Assembly: GCF_034931405.1 (NCBI RefSeq)
Contig: NZ_JAYGHA010000016.1
Span: 1 to 64,000, forward strand
Source: RDYJ01 sp034931405
GTDB taxonomy: Bacteria > Cyanobacteriota > Cyanobacteriia > Cyanobacteriales > Nostocaceae
Length of the DNA stretch: 64,000 nucleotides
Direction of reading: 5' to 3'
In this document: piece after piece, positions 8,601 to 16,219 of the stretch
Numbering within the stretch: the first letter of the stretch is position 1
Layout: every line of letters begins with the position of its first letter
Made by a program: the position numbers and the translations under genes
The notes under the pieces: model-generated
Told to the model about the DNA's origin: nothing
Database searches by the model: none
What the model saw: the letters and a program-made list of their open reading frames with translations, nothing else

Positions 8601-8978
8601 ACCGATGCTCAAGGTGGAAACCGGATGTCTGGTGGCGCTGGCGATGATATTTTTTACCTCGGTATGGGCGATCGCGTCTTGGGTGGAGATGGTAATGATC
8701 AATTCTACGTCCAAGAGGGCGGCGGAAATTTAATTTCTGGTGGTGCAGGTGCGGATCAGTTCTGGATCGCCACTGCTGAGTTACCAGATGCGGCTAATAC
8801 TATTGTTGATTTCCAACAAGGTATTGATGTGATTGGAGTTTTGGGTATTTCTTCAGATAGCTTGACTCTTAATGTTGTCAATGGCAATACTGAGATTGGC
8901 TTGCTTGGTCAAACCGTTGCTATTGTTAATGGTGTGACTGGTTTGAATGTTGCAATGGATTTTGCTTTTGTGTCTTAA
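5604..8978 (+). CDS. Tandem alkaline-phosphatase-fold protein with RTX-like C-terminus
   Basis: 1124 residues in three parts. Two homologous alkaline phosphatase domains (about 1-440 and 453-905) each carry HPDGTSPSH, GTSN.GAVTHA.G.K, EPGTAAF, EEEG.DNF.NNNNA and VITAADSDAGG-type motifs. The last ~190 residues are Gly/Asp-rich repeats (GGAGDDIFYLG, GGDGNDQFYV, GGAGADQFWI) like calcium-binding RTX nonapeptides. There is no N-terminal signal peptide, so export by a type I system through the C-terminus is inferred. By eye the zinc-binding His residues of E. coli PhoA are replaced by Asn/Ser/Asp, so the metal or even the activity may differ. Expected substrate is extracellular phosphomonoester. 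Strong terminator downstream. No clear Pho box seen. Confidence 0.85.
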   Translation: MATGNHVIFMHPDGTSPSHFAFARFVDKGPDGRLNWDKMSNAGVYLGHMEDQLGGTSNGGAVTHATGAKVYAESFGYEAENAPIVSLNGSNLTIVESAIAANKVTALVQSGAIFEPGTAAFVAKTAEIVNPDGSRIVPRAQAAEIAKQVIESGVDFIMGGGEINLLPVGTNGFHGTAAELDAISTNSLQRPTENLIALAQSLGYTVVYNEEQLTALLDLATPPTKVLGVFAPVHTFNDRPEEVLAERGLPLYLETAPNIAQMLDVTQKLMELHPNFNNGSITIVEEEGTDNFGNNNNAPGTLEGLRRADAAIGVAMKFIEKHPNTLMVTAADSDAGGLQVVDPRTPEVNLGNINNNPTTENRNVPLDGQTGANTLPFVAAPDANGDVFNFGIAWAGTPDFSGSIVSKAHGLNADKLPATLDNTMIYELMYETLFDVELPSRNPDPTPAPQATKQTGNVIFIHPDGTSPSHYMAARNIDHGPDGRLNWDMMSNAGVYLGHMENQLTGTSNAGAVTHANGVKVFNESFGLNEDQSIVTPASGKVGYTILEEAIAAGKATALLQSGHLAEPGTAAFAAETTNRLGDNIRARDKYAEIIEQTIRSGTDIIMGGGELYMLPKGTTGFHVTAEIDASEQRDERRPTINLIELSESLGYTVVYTEEQMNQVVNSQNPPTKLLGVFAARHTFDDRREEQLGLNSSDPLPLYVATAPTVAEMLDASLKILSQDPDGFFVVIEEEGSDNFANNNNAVGTIEAVRRADAAIGVAMDYVNNQDPNTLVITAADSDAGGMQVFQFAPYTRPSGNSTSTPALADTEPSAPFIRVNPTTTNTNQAVLDGINGSTGTEANPWRPFPSENSMDGEMGNFGIAWVGTPDFPGSIVSKAYGMNADKLPSTLDNTEIYDLMYQTMFGVTAEEAAAQQETQLVSGTPGADTLIAGAANTTFDGINDTVFTGAGNDEVDAQFATSPIAGRNRINTGSGADIIYVNKSDRAFGSSGNDEFDATDAQGGNRMSGGAGDDIFYLGMGDRVLGGDGNDQFYVQEGGGNLISGGAGADQFWIATAELPDAANTIVDFQQGIDVIGVLGISSDSLTLNVVNGNTEIGLLGQTVAIVNGVTGLNVAMDFAFVS

Positions 8979-9043
8979 TGTCTGGGAATAAAAGAACCGC
9001 TCTAGACACAGAGAATGCAGAGAAATAAGTGTTAGTAGCAATG

Positions 9044-9073
9044 AACCAGGAAAATTCTTTCCTGGTTTTTTTT
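9044..9073 (+). terminator. Rho-independent terminator of the phosphatase gene
   Basis: A 10-bp perfect stem (aaccaggaaa / tttcctggtt) with a 4-base loop, followed by a run of T. It lies 65 bp after the stop. Confidence 0.85.
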
Positions 9074-9109
9074 GTTTTGATATTGAACGCAGATAAACGC
9101 AGATTAATT

Positions 9110-9967
9110 TTATTCAGAATCTAATTCAATTGTCAAAGCCAACTGATATAATTTATTCCGAGAAACTGATATTTCTGTTGCTAATTGTCTACTCGCTTGG
9201 GAACGAGAAATACCTTGTTTCATCATGGCTAATAATTCTGCTTTTAGTTCTGCTTCTGTAATTTGTGGTTTGATTGGTGCTGTTCCTGCTACTAATAAGG
9301 TATATTCTCCTTGGGGTTCTTTTTGTTGGTAATGTGCGATCGCATCTGCTATTGTTCCTCGCCAAAATTCTTCATATAATTTAGTTATTTCTCGTGCTAT
9401 AACTATTTGGTGATCGCTCCCCAAAATATCTGCCATATCTTGTAATGTATCCCGCAAACGATGGGGAGATTCATAAAAAACTAAAGTCCGCGATTCTGTT
9501 AATAATAATTCTAAATATTCCCGTCGCTGTTGACTTTTTGCAGGTAGAAAACCATCAAAAATAAACCTATTTGTTGGTAAGCCAGATGCACTTAAAGCCG
9601 TAATTACTGCACTTGCACCGGGAATAGGAACAACAGTGATACCGACATCAACACAAGCTTTAATTAACTCATATCCTGGATCAGAAATTCCTGGCATTCC
9701 TGCATCACTGACTAATGCGATCGCTTTACCAACTTGCAAATATTCCAATAATTCAGGAATACGACTATTGCGGTTATGTTCATGATAACTCATCTGCGGT
9801 GTTTGCACTTGAAAATGTTGTAACAATTTTCCTGTATGTCTAGTATCTTCTGCCGCAATTATATCCACAGCTTGTAAAATTCTTACAGCCCGAAAAGTCA
9901 TATCTTCTAAATTGCCGATTGGTGTACCGACAATGTATAATGTTCCTGGTTTTGGTTCAGTTTGCAT
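9110..9967 (-). CDS. rsmI: 16S rRNA (cytidine1402-2'-O)-methyltransferase
   Basis: Cytoplasmic SAM-dependent enzyme of the tetrapyrrole-methylase fold that methylates C1402 in the decoding centre of 16S rRNA. Seen: LYIVGTPIGNLEDMTFRA at the N-terminus, AEDTRHTGKLL, SYHEHNR, the glycine loop VSDAGMPGISDPGYEL, and IPGASAVITALSASGLPTNRFIFDGFLP. The length of 285 residues is typical. It stands alone; an aacgcagat-type dispersed repeat lies just beyond its 3' end (about 9085-9105). Confidence 0.95.
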   Translation of the reverse strand: MQTEPKPGTLYIVGTPIGNLEDMTFRAVRILQAVDIIAAEDTRHTGKLLQHFQVQTPQMSYHEHNRNSRIPELLEYLQVGKAIALVSDAGMPGISDPGYELIKACVDVGITVVPIPGASAVITALSASGLPTNRFIFDGFLPAKSQQRREYLELLLTESRTLVFYESPHRLRDTLQDMADILGSDHQIVIAREITKLYEEFWRGTIADAIAHYQQKEPQGEYTLLVAGTAPIKPQITEAELKAELLAMMKQGISRSQASRQLATEISVSRNKLYQLALTIELDSE

Positions 9968-10111
9968 AATATTTTACATTAAATTTGTTCTCAAAATTTA
10001 TTATTAAACAACACATCTCAATCCTCAGACAAAAGTTTTTCTGGTGTTTGTTTCCTAAAATATTATATAATTCATTCCATAAGTTTAACCAATTACTCAT
10101 ATTAATTACTA

Positions 10112-10981
10112 ATGACTAAATCTGCCTTATTTGTCGGCTTAATTACCTTAGACTTAATTTACCTTGCCCAATCGCCGCCCAATAATAATCAAAAATTAGT
10201 TGCCACTGATTATACTGTAGCAGCCGGAGGACCAGCAACCAACGCATCTGTTACATTTAGTTACTTAGGGAATAAATCGCAAATTTTAGGTGTACTTGGA
10301 TCACATCATATCACACAATTAATTACTACAGACTTAGCAAATTACCAAGTTACAATTATCGACTTAGATGCTAATAAACAAACATCACCACCAGTATCTT
10401 CAATTATTGTCACAGAAAGTACAGGAGAAAGGGCAGTAATTTCTATTAATGCTGTCAAAACCCAAGCTAATATTAACTCTCTCCCCCCTCATATATTAGA
10501 AAATGTTGATCTTGTTTTAATTGATGGACATCAAATGGTAATAAGTAAAATAATTGCTCAACAAGCTAAAATTAAAAATATACCAATTGTGATTGATGGA
10601 GGTAGCTGGAAACCAGGATTTGAAGAAATATTACCTTATGTAGATTATGCAATTTGTTCCGCTAATTTTTATCCTCCCAACTGTAAAAAAGAAGAAGATG
10701 TTTTTAACTATCTGCAAGCTTTGAAAATTCCTCACATCGCCATTACTCAAGGAGAAAAACCTATACAATATTTAAGTTCTGAAAAAAGAGGTTTTATCAA
10801 TGTACCAAAAATTAAACCCCTGGATACATTAGGCGCAGGAGATATTTTTCACGGTGCTTTTTGTCATTATATTTTACAAACAAATTTCACAGCAGCGTTA
10901 GAACTAGCTGGTAAGATAGCAAGTAAAACGTGTAAATATTTTGGGACACGCTCATGGATGCAATGTGAAATTAGATTTTAA
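10112..10981 (+). CDS. PfkB-family carbohydrate kinase
   Basis: A ribokinase-fold sugar or nucleoside kinase, 289 residues. Seen: an N-terminal substrate-binding segment with GGPATNASVTFSYLGNKS and the C-terminal PfkB signature DTLGAGDIFHGAFCHYIL, whose Asp is the catalytic base and whose GAGD forms the anion hole. The substrate cannot be told from the sequence. Its 3' end overlaps the convergent DUF218 gene by 11 bp. Codon use is AT-rich, like its neighbours. Confidence 0.88.
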   Translation: MTKSALFVGLITLDLIYLAQSPPNNNQKLVATDYTVAAGGPATNASVTFSYLGNKSQILGVLGSHHITQLITTDLANYQVTIIDLDANKQTSPPVSSIIVTESTGERAVISINAVKTQANINSLPPHILENVDLVLIDGHQMVISKIIAQQAKIKNIPIVIDGGSWKPGFEEILPYVDYAICSANFYPPNCKKEEDVFNYLQALKIPHIAITQGEKPIQYLSSEKRGFINVPKIKPLDTLGAGDIFHGAFCHYILQTNFTAALELAGKIASKTCKYFGTRSWMQCEIRF

Positions 10982-11606
10982 ACAACAAATAAACAAAGTA
11001 AAAATAAGTTTCCCGCATCAAAAAAGGCAACTTCCTATTTAGACTTTGATAGCGAGTAGTAGGTGTAGAAGATGGGTGTGCATCTAACCCTAAATGTCTA
11101 GCCATCAAAACCGCACGTTTCAAATGCAAAGGATCACTAACAATGAGAAACTTTTTAAATGGATAAACAGCAACTACTTCAGAAGCATTTTGCAGATTTT
11201 GGTAAGTGGTTCGAGAAGTAGTTTCCATGAGAATATCAGATGTTTTCACGCCCTTATTAACAGCATAGCGTTTACCAACTATTGCTTCTGCTAGTTCATC
11301 ACCAGAACCCACTCCCCCAGTAAAAATGAGAGTGCCAACATGGTCATTTTTATATAGAGTAATAGCGTGGTTAATACGTTCTTGAAACACAGGAGATGGT
11401 TTTTCTCCCCAAACAGCTGCACCGAGAATAATTGCTGCATCTGCCTGAATATGAGTATGATTGTTACCATAAAAATATATACTAGTAGCTGTAGAGGCGA
11501 TCGCCATAACCAAACTAGAAACTAAACCAATAACAACCCAAAATAACTTATTTTGTGTAAATTGATTGTACCTTGGCGCGATTACGCCTTTGCGTGAGCT
11601 TTTCAT
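10971..11606 (-). CDS. YdcF/SanA-like DUF218 membrane protein
   Basis: 211 residues: a basic N-terminus, one membrane helix (about residues 24-46, LFWVVIGLVSSLVMAIASTA), then a DUF218 domain starting DAAIILGAAVWGEKPSPVFQERI, with FTGGVGSGDE, SRTTYQNLQNA and FLIVSDPLHLKRA. DUF218 proteins (SanA, ElyC, YdcF) are linked to envelope integrity; the biochemical role is unsettled. It is convergent with the PfkB gene, the stop codons overlapping by 11 bp, and divergent from the CysQ-like gene 31 bp away. Confidence 0.85.
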   Translation of the reverse strand: MKSSRKGVIAPRYNQFTQNKLFWVVIGLVSSLVMAIASTATSIYFYGNNHTHIQADAAIILGAAVWGEKPSPVFQERINHAITLYKNDHVGTLIFTGGVGSGDELAEAIVGKRYAVNKGVKTSDILMETTSRTTYQNLQNASEVVAVYPFKKFLIVSDPLHLKRAVLMARHLGLDAHPSSTPTTRYQSLNRKLPFLMRETYFYFVYLLFKI

Positions 11607-11637
11607 AACATCTATAACTTGACTAAAACCAAAAAAA

Positions 11638-12489
11638 ATGCCAAACTTAGAAGAAATATTAAAAATTACCCGTGAAGTAGGTTGGGGTGCAGCTAAGTTA
11701 TTAAGGTCTTATTATCATGGAACTGCCCAATATCCGAACTTAGATATACAATATAAACAGAATGAGCCTGTTACCGTTGCTGATGTAGCTGTTAGCGAAT
11801 ATATTCTATCTCATCTACAAAAAGCTTGCGGTGATGAAGATTTTGGTTATATCAGCGAAGAAACCTTTAAATCTCAACAAGGTAAAAATTCTGCCGAGTT
11901 GGTGTGGATAATTGATCCTTTAGATGGTACAAGAGACTTTATTGATAAAACCGGGGAATATGCGATTCACATTGCTTTAGTGCAAGATACACGCCCAGTT
12001 TTAGCAGTAGTAGCAATACCAGAAGCGGAGAAGTTATACTATGCTATAAAAGGTGGTGGGACTTTTGTAGAAACAGCTAATGGTTCTGTTCCCTTGAAAG
12101 TTGCTGCTGATAGACCTATAGAAGATTTAACCTTAGTTGTCAGTCGTTCTCATCGCAATGAACGGTTAGAGTATTTACTAAAAAATCTACCTTGTCAGAA
12201 TCAAAAAGCGATTGGTAGTGTAGGTTGTAAAGTTACTGCTATTGTTGAACAACAGGCAGATATTTACATTTCCCTGTCTGGGAAATCAGCACCCAAAGAT
12301 TGGGATATGGCAGCACCTGAACTAATTTTAACGGAAGCTGGTGGTAAATTTACTCACTTTGACGGTAGTCCCTTAACATATAATACTGGCGATATCAATC
12401 AATGGGGTGGTTTACTAGCTAGTAGTTCTCAAGATCATGAAATTCTGTGTCAGAAAGCAGAACAAGCCTTAACAGAGTTTGTGGGTTAA
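11638..12489 (+). CDS. 3'(2'),5'-bisphosphate nucleotidase / inositol monophosphatase family (CysQ-like)
   Basis: A metal-dependent phosphatase of 283 residues. Seen: EPVTVADVAVSEYI, the metal-binding ISEE and IDPLDGTRDFI (DPLDGT signature near residue 100), and the second signature KDWDMAAPELILTEAGGKFTHFDG. The family includes CysQ, which removes the 3' phosphate of PAP, and inositol monophosphatases; the substrate cannot be fixed by eye, but KDWDMAAPELI resembles CysQ. It is divergent from the DUF218 gene. Confidence 0.85.
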   Translation: MPNLEEILKITREVGWGAAKLLRSYYHGTAQYPNLDIQYKQNEPVTVADVAVSEYILSHLQKACGDEDFGYISEETFKSQQGKNSAELVWIIDPLDGTRDFIDKTGEYAIHIALVQDTRPVLAVVAIPEAEKLYYAIKGGGTFVETANGSVPLKVAADRPIEDLTLVVSRSHRNERLEYLLKNLPCQNQKAIGSVGCKVTAIVEQQADIYISLSGKSAPKDWDMAAPELILTEAGGKFTHFDGSPLTYNTGDINQWGGLLASSSQDHEILCQKAEQALTEFVG

Positions 12490-12931
12490 AACCTCTGATG
12501 TTATGATGGAGTATCATCCAAGATTATTTACCAAGATAATTTTTTATGATATGGTTAAAAACCACCTTAGTTCAAGAAAGTAGTAATTCCTAAAATCTGT
12601 TAGCTTTCAGCCTCATAGCCTCAATTTATCGGAAAATACTCGTAGGCAGTTGCGTCAAGAGTAATATCGGAGGTGATCACTAAGAAGCCAATAATTTGTA
12701 GATGATCAAGTCATCTGGCAGTATTAGTAAACTTTCCCATATTTAACTCGAGCTAAGTCTATAAGTTATTCTAGAAATGTTACTCGTTATGAGTTCATTG
12801 ATATTCAAAGGCCGTGCTATACTTACGGCTATAAGGATTATTTTCGGTTGAGTAAGTCGTTTTAATTTCTTTTAAATGCGTCTCTCCGAATCTAAATCTC
12901 TACATTCTCTGGTTTGGGAGACCATCCATCT
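12490..12931 (+). promoter_or_regulatory. Long leader region of the RNA-binding-protein gene
   Basis: 442 bp without a gene in front of the RRM gene. In Anabaena the cold-induced rbpA genes have long 5' untranslated leaders that take part in cold control; this is known for the family and only inferred here. I see no convincing structured element or terminator in it. Confidence 0.4.
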
Positions 12932-13249
12932 ATGTCGATTTACGTTGGAAATTTGTCCTATCAAGTTACAGAAGAAGACCTGAAACAGGCTTTTGCTGAG
13001 TACGGGACAGTTAGTCGTGTGCAGTTACCTACTGATAGGGAAACAGGCCGTCCACGTGGTTTTGCTTTCGTGGAAATGGAGTCTGAAGATCAAGAAACAG
13101 CAGCTATTACAGCACTTGATGGCGCTGAATGGATGGGACGTGATTTAAAAGTGAATAAGGCTAAACCCCGTGAAGAAAGAAGTTCTTCTCCTCGCGGTGG
13201 TTATAGTGGCGGTGGTCGTCCCAGTGGTGGTGGTGGTCGCCGTTATTAA
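12932..13249 (+). CDS. RRM-type RNA-binding protein (cyanobacterial Rbp)
   Basis: 105 residues starting MSIYVGNLSY. A single RRM fills residues 1-82, with RNP2 IYVGNL and RNP1 RGFAFVEM, followed by a Gly/Ser/Arg-rich tail (SPRGGYSGGGRPSGGGG). This is the cyanobacterial Rbp type, several of which are cold-induced. The ATG at 12932 is chosen over an upstream in-frame one because family members begin at MSIYVGNL. rpsU follows 121 bp downstream; rbp-rpsU cotranscription is known in Anabaena. Confidence 0.92.
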   Translation: MSIYVGNLSYQVTEEDLKQAFAEYGTVSRVQLPTDRETGRPRGFAFVEMESEDQETAAITALDGAEWMGRDLKVNKAKPREERSSSPRGGYSGGGRPSGGGGRRY

Positions 13250-13370
13250 TCCTGTTTCTGCAAAATTTTTAAATCTAGAGTCTCCAGCAGATACAACCAA
13301 CGGTTATATTCTGCTGAGATATTTTTTTACTCTAGTTTGTATTTATTAAACCACAAAAGGAGGAATAGTA

Positions 13371-13565
13371 ATGACACAAGTAGTTTTAGGTGAAAATGAA
13401 GGTATTGAATCAGCTTTACGGAGATTTAAGCGTGAAGTTTCCAAAGCTGGAATTTTCCAAGATATGCGGAAGAATCGCCATTTTGAGACACCTTTAGAAA
13501 AAGAGAAGCGTAAAGCAATCGCTAGACACAAGCAACGTCGTCAACAACGTTCTCGCTTCAAGTAA
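13371..13565 (+). CDS. rpsU: Small ribosomal subunit protein bS21 (copy 2)
   Basis: 64 residues, MTQVVLGENEGIESALRRFK followed by VSKAGIFQDMRKNRHFETP and a Lys/Arg/Gln-rich end. It has a near-perfect Shine-Dalgarno sequence (aaaggagga) 7 bases before ATG. It lies behind the RRM gene on the same strand, the arrangement of the cold-regulated rbp-rpsU operon in Anabaena. It differs from copy 1 in the middle and tail, so the two are diverged paralogues. An IS605-type end begins about 15 bp after its stop. Confidence 0.95.
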   Translation: MTQVVLGENEGIESALRRFKREVSKAGIFQDMRKNRHFETPLEKEKRKAIARHKQRRQQRSRFK

Positions 13566-13579
13566 TCATTCCAGACAGA

Positions 13580-13880
13580 TTGACATACTCCCCACCCCAG
13601 CCTAAAGGCGTGGGGATTCTGGGTTTAAATAGCAATTGCTGACTCCCACCAGTCTAACATCACCTAACCTCTTCGAGTTGATGCACCAACAATTAGAATA
13701 TTTATAGCGGCGGTTTCATCACGTCCATTAACGGAATTACAAGATGGACAAAACGCCATTGTCTAACAGATAAATCCAGTTTTTCTAAAATATGCCCACA
13801 ATGAGAACAAGTTTTACTAGATGGATACCATTTATCTATATAAACAACTTGTTTATTTTTGTTTTTAGCTACCCATTCTA
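13580..13880 (-). mobile_element. IS200/IS605-family remnant: right end plus tnpB 3' part
   Basis: The right end (ttgacatactcccc then a hairpin of ccccac / gtgggg, 13580-13615) lies downstream of a broken tnpB on the minus strand. It matches the right end of the small element at 3640-3786. The left end and the 5' part of tnpB are absent. Confidence 0.75.
13664..13878 (-). pseudogene. tnpB (IS605 OrfB) C-terminal remnant, frameshifted
   Basis: Minus-strand reading gives VVYIDKWYPSSKTCSHCGHI, then LDLSVRQWRF, and after a one-base loss CPSCNSVNGRDETAAINIL ending at a TAG. This is the zinc finger (CxxC ... CPxC) and the final catalytic Asp motif (RDExAAINI) of TnpB, the RNA-guided nuclease of IS200/IS605 elements. 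Everything before the zinc finger, including the RuvC I and II parts, is missing. It is not functional. Confidence 0.85.
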
Positions 13881-13965
13881 GTATTTAGTTTAAATAACAC
13901 AAATATAGTCAAAAAATAGTTTTAAATCATTTAGAAACTTTAGGATGTAAAGCCATAGTCTCTAA

Positions 13966-14162
13966 GAGGTTGTTTGAAAAGTCTAATTTATTACAGTCCT
14001 GGCGACTAGAAGTCGCGGCTATACAAACTAAACCCGCCTGCGCGGGTTAAAAAGACCACTTTTTCATTAGTCCACGGAGGTGGACTTTGCCTGTGTATTA
14101 GCGTATCCCTAACGGGAGCCGGAGGCATCTTTATATTCGCCCAAAACTTTTCAAACATCCTC
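13966..14162. mobile_element. Complete MITE, 197 bp, with IS5-type terminal inverted repeats
   Basis: Ends gaggttgtttgaaaag and cttttcaaacatcctc are inverted repeats with one mismatch, flanked on both sides by the direct duplication TAA (13963-13965 and 14163-14165). There is no coding capacity. Inside are small hairpins (cgacta-gaagtcg, aacccgcctgcgcgggtt, tccacggaggtgga). The terminal repeats match the IS5-like remnant at 2611, so that IS family probably mobilised it. Confidence 0.85.
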
Positions 14163-14261
14163 TAATAGTCCAAATTGCAAATGTCAAAACCAAAACTAAT
14201 ATAACAATAGCTATATCCACCACCAGCTATATTTAAACTTACACCCCCTGATGTGAACATT

Positions 14262-14981
14262 ATGGTTGTTACTACTTCGACTACCAAGATCACCTGGGAA
14301 CTCCTACCCGAAGATTTCATTTTAGACGATGAACCTGTGGATAATGTTAACCAACCCAGTTTAGCAGCAGCATTAACCGAAAGCCTAGAACTCGCTGGTA
14401 AACTGCCAGAAACAGCTTTAGCTACAACGAATTACGGCATTTGTGCCACCGTTAATAGCAAATTTGTCATCAAAGCACCTGATTGGGCTTTCGTGCCACA
14501 AATTACAGTGCCTAGAGAGCAAATTCAACGCAGTTACACCCCCCACAAACAAGGACAAATTCCTACAGTGGTAATGGAATTTCTTTCTGATACAGAAGGA
14601 AGTGAATATTCCAGTAAACGCACCTATCCCCCAGGAAAATGGTTTTTTTATGAACAAATTTTACAAGTTCCTAACTACATCATTTTCCAACCAGAAACTG
14701 GAGAATTAGAAGTACATCAACTAGATAAAGGACAATATAAATTACGCTCAGATAACGAAAATCAGCGTTATTGGTTAGCGGAAATGCAATTATTTATAGG
14801 TGTTTGGCAAGGAAAGCGCGAAAACCGTCAAGGTTACTGGTTACGCTGGTGGGATCAAAACGGTAATTTGTTGCTTTGGGGTTCTGAGTTAGTGCAGCAA
14901 GAACGACAAGAAAAAGAAGCCGCATTAAAACGCCTTGAAGAATTAGAAAAATGCCTCCGAGATGCTGGCATTTCTGGTTAA
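14262..14981 (+). CDS. Uma2-family (DUF820) putative endonuclease
   Basis: 239 residues in the PD-(D/E)xK-like DUF820 fold that is greatly expanded in cyanobacteria. Seen: an N-terminal segment leading to IKAPDWAFVP (the family Asp), IPTVVMEFLSDTEGSEYSSK, then GKWFFYEQILQVPNYIIFQPETGELEV and a C-terminal helix rich in Glu/Lys (RQEKEAALKRLEELEK). Known function is not established; nuclease activity is only predicted from fold. The ATG at 14262 is preferred over the GTG at 14253. A clear terminator follows. Confidence 0.85.
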   Translation: MVVTTSTTKITWELLPEDFILDDEPVDNVNQPSLAAALTESLELAGKLPETALATTNYGICATVNSKFVIKAPDWAFVPQITVPREQIQRSYTPHKQGQIPTVVMEFLSDTEGSEYSSKRTYPPGKWFFYEQILQVPNYIIFQPETGELEVHQLDKGQYKLRSDNENQRYWLAEMQLFIGVWQGKRENRQGYWLRWWDQNGNLLLWGSELVQQERQEKEAALKRLEELEKCLRDAGISG

Positions 14982-15011
14982 ATTTGTTCACAGAAATTCA
15001 AGAATATTAAA

Positions 15012-15050
15012 TCCCCAACTTCTACAAAAAGTAGGGGATTTTTTATTTTT
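15012..15050 (+). terminator. Rho-independent terminator of the Uma2 gene
   Basis: Stem tccccaactt / aagtagggga (one mismatch), a short loop, then a T-rich tail. It lies 31 bp after the stop. Confidence 0.8.
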
Positions 15051-15074
15051 TAATCAATCATTAACACTTTTTTG

Positions 15075-15152
15075 AATCCTACAGCTAATTTAGATACAGA
15101 AGAGCATCCAATTAGATATTATGCTACTTTGTGGTTAGGAAGACAATCATGA
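15075..15152 (+). pseudogene. Possible HEAT-repeat (bilin-lyase-like) relic
   Basis: An open stretch of about 26 codons ending in TGA reads NPTANLDTEEHPIRYYATLW and then LGRQS. The HPxxRYYAxxWLG pattern resembles one HEAT repeat of cyanobacterial phycobilin-lyase-type proteins. There is no start codon or further repeat. It may be chance. The rest of 15051-15366 shows nothing else. Confidence 0.25.
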
Positions 15153-15366
15153 GCATCATTATTTAAATTTAAGTTTTTCCACCATCTTTGATTTCTTAAC
15201 AATTATTTAGTTGTCAAAGTAAACTATGATTTTCAATATTGAATAAGAATTTTAACTTTGAGATTTAACAAAAGTTGGTAAGTGCAAATATACCGACTAA
15301 CCTGACAAACCAAAGTTATTGCGTAAATCCTGAAAACATCATTTTTACAACTTCAACAGGATAAAC

Positions 15367-16116
15367 ATGACTATTCCTCTACGAAAATACGCTCCATCCA
15401 GTCAAAACCAAAGAGTTAAAAGTTTTGAAATTCCTGGAGAAGAACAACCCAGAATTTACACCACAGAAGGAACTCCTGACACCGCAGAAATTGATCAGTT
15501 AGTTTGGGCTGCATATCGTCAAATTTTTAACGAACAACAAATTTTAGTTAGCAACCGTCAGTTAACTCTAGAATCCCAATTAAAACACAAAAGTATTACT
15601 GTTAGGGATTTTATTCGGGGATTGTTATTATCTGAAACATTCCGCTTACGCAACTACGACACAAACAACAATTATCGCTTCGTAGAAATGTGTATCCAAA
15701 GAGTTTTAGGACGGAATGTTTACAGTAAACAAGAAACAATGGCATGGTCTATAATTCTGGGTACAAAAGGAAGACAAGGTTTCATTGATGCACTCCTCAA
15801 TAGTGAAGAATTTCAAAGCAATTTTGGTGATAATACTGTTCCCTATCAACGGCGAAGAATTATTGCTCAACATAGTATGGGAGAGTTACCTTTTAGCCAA
15901 TTTCCTCGTTATGATCAATACCATCGTCAACAACTAGAGAACTTAGGATATTTCCAAGCTAAAGCACCTATAGGATATTGGTGGAATCAGCACAAACCTC
16001 CTTACAATCCAGTTTCCCTATTGATTTCATCACCTCTTTTGTTCATAGAACATCTCGTCTTTTTTGCCTTCATAGTTTATGTAATTCTCTCCTATTATGG
16101 TTTAGTTAACTTGTAA
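15367..16116 (+). CDS. cpcL: Phycobilisome rod linker of CpcL (CpcG2) type with C-terminal membrane anchor
   Basis: 249 residues. The first ~180 form a PBS linker domain of the CpcG family (MTIPLRKYAPSSQNQRVKSF, QLVWAAYRQIFNEQQIL, FIRGLLLSETFRLRNYD, FVEMCIQRVLGRNVYS, FIDALLNSEEFQSNFG). The last ~35 residues are strongly hydrophobic (LLFIEHLVFFAFIVYVILSY), a single membrane helix that core-attaching CpcG proteins lack. In Anabaena and Synechocystis such CpcL proteins anchor phycocyanin rods without a core to the thylakoid and serve photosystem I. The gene stands alone, away from any cpc operon in the window. Confidence 0.85.
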   Translation: MTIPLRKYAPSSQNQRVKSFEIPGEEQPRIYTTEGTPDTAEIDQLVWAAYRQIFNEQQILVSNRQLTLESQLKHKSITVRDFIRGLLLSETFRLRNYDTNNNYRFVEMCIQRVLGRNVYSKQETMAWSIILGTKGRQGFIDALLNSEEFQSNFGDNTVPYQRRRIIAQHSMGELPFSQFPRYDQYHRQQLENLGYFQAKAPIGYWWNQHKPPYNPVSLLISSPLLFIEHLVFFAFIVYVILSYYGLVNL

Positions 16117-16132
16117 TATTACCTGTCATTAA

Positions 16133-16164
16133 ACAGGGAACAGGGAACAGGGAACAGGGAACAG
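16133..16164 (+). repeat. STRR heptamer array (acaggga)
   Basis: Four and a half copies of acaggga in tandem just after cpcL. Such short tandemly repeated heptamers are typical of heterocystous cyanobacteria. The same unit is found inside fmt and cobN in this window. Confidence 0.9.
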
Positions 16165-16219
16165 ATAATTACTTATTATTTCTTCGCTCTCTTCACTGTC
16201 ACCTGTCACCTCCTCCAGT

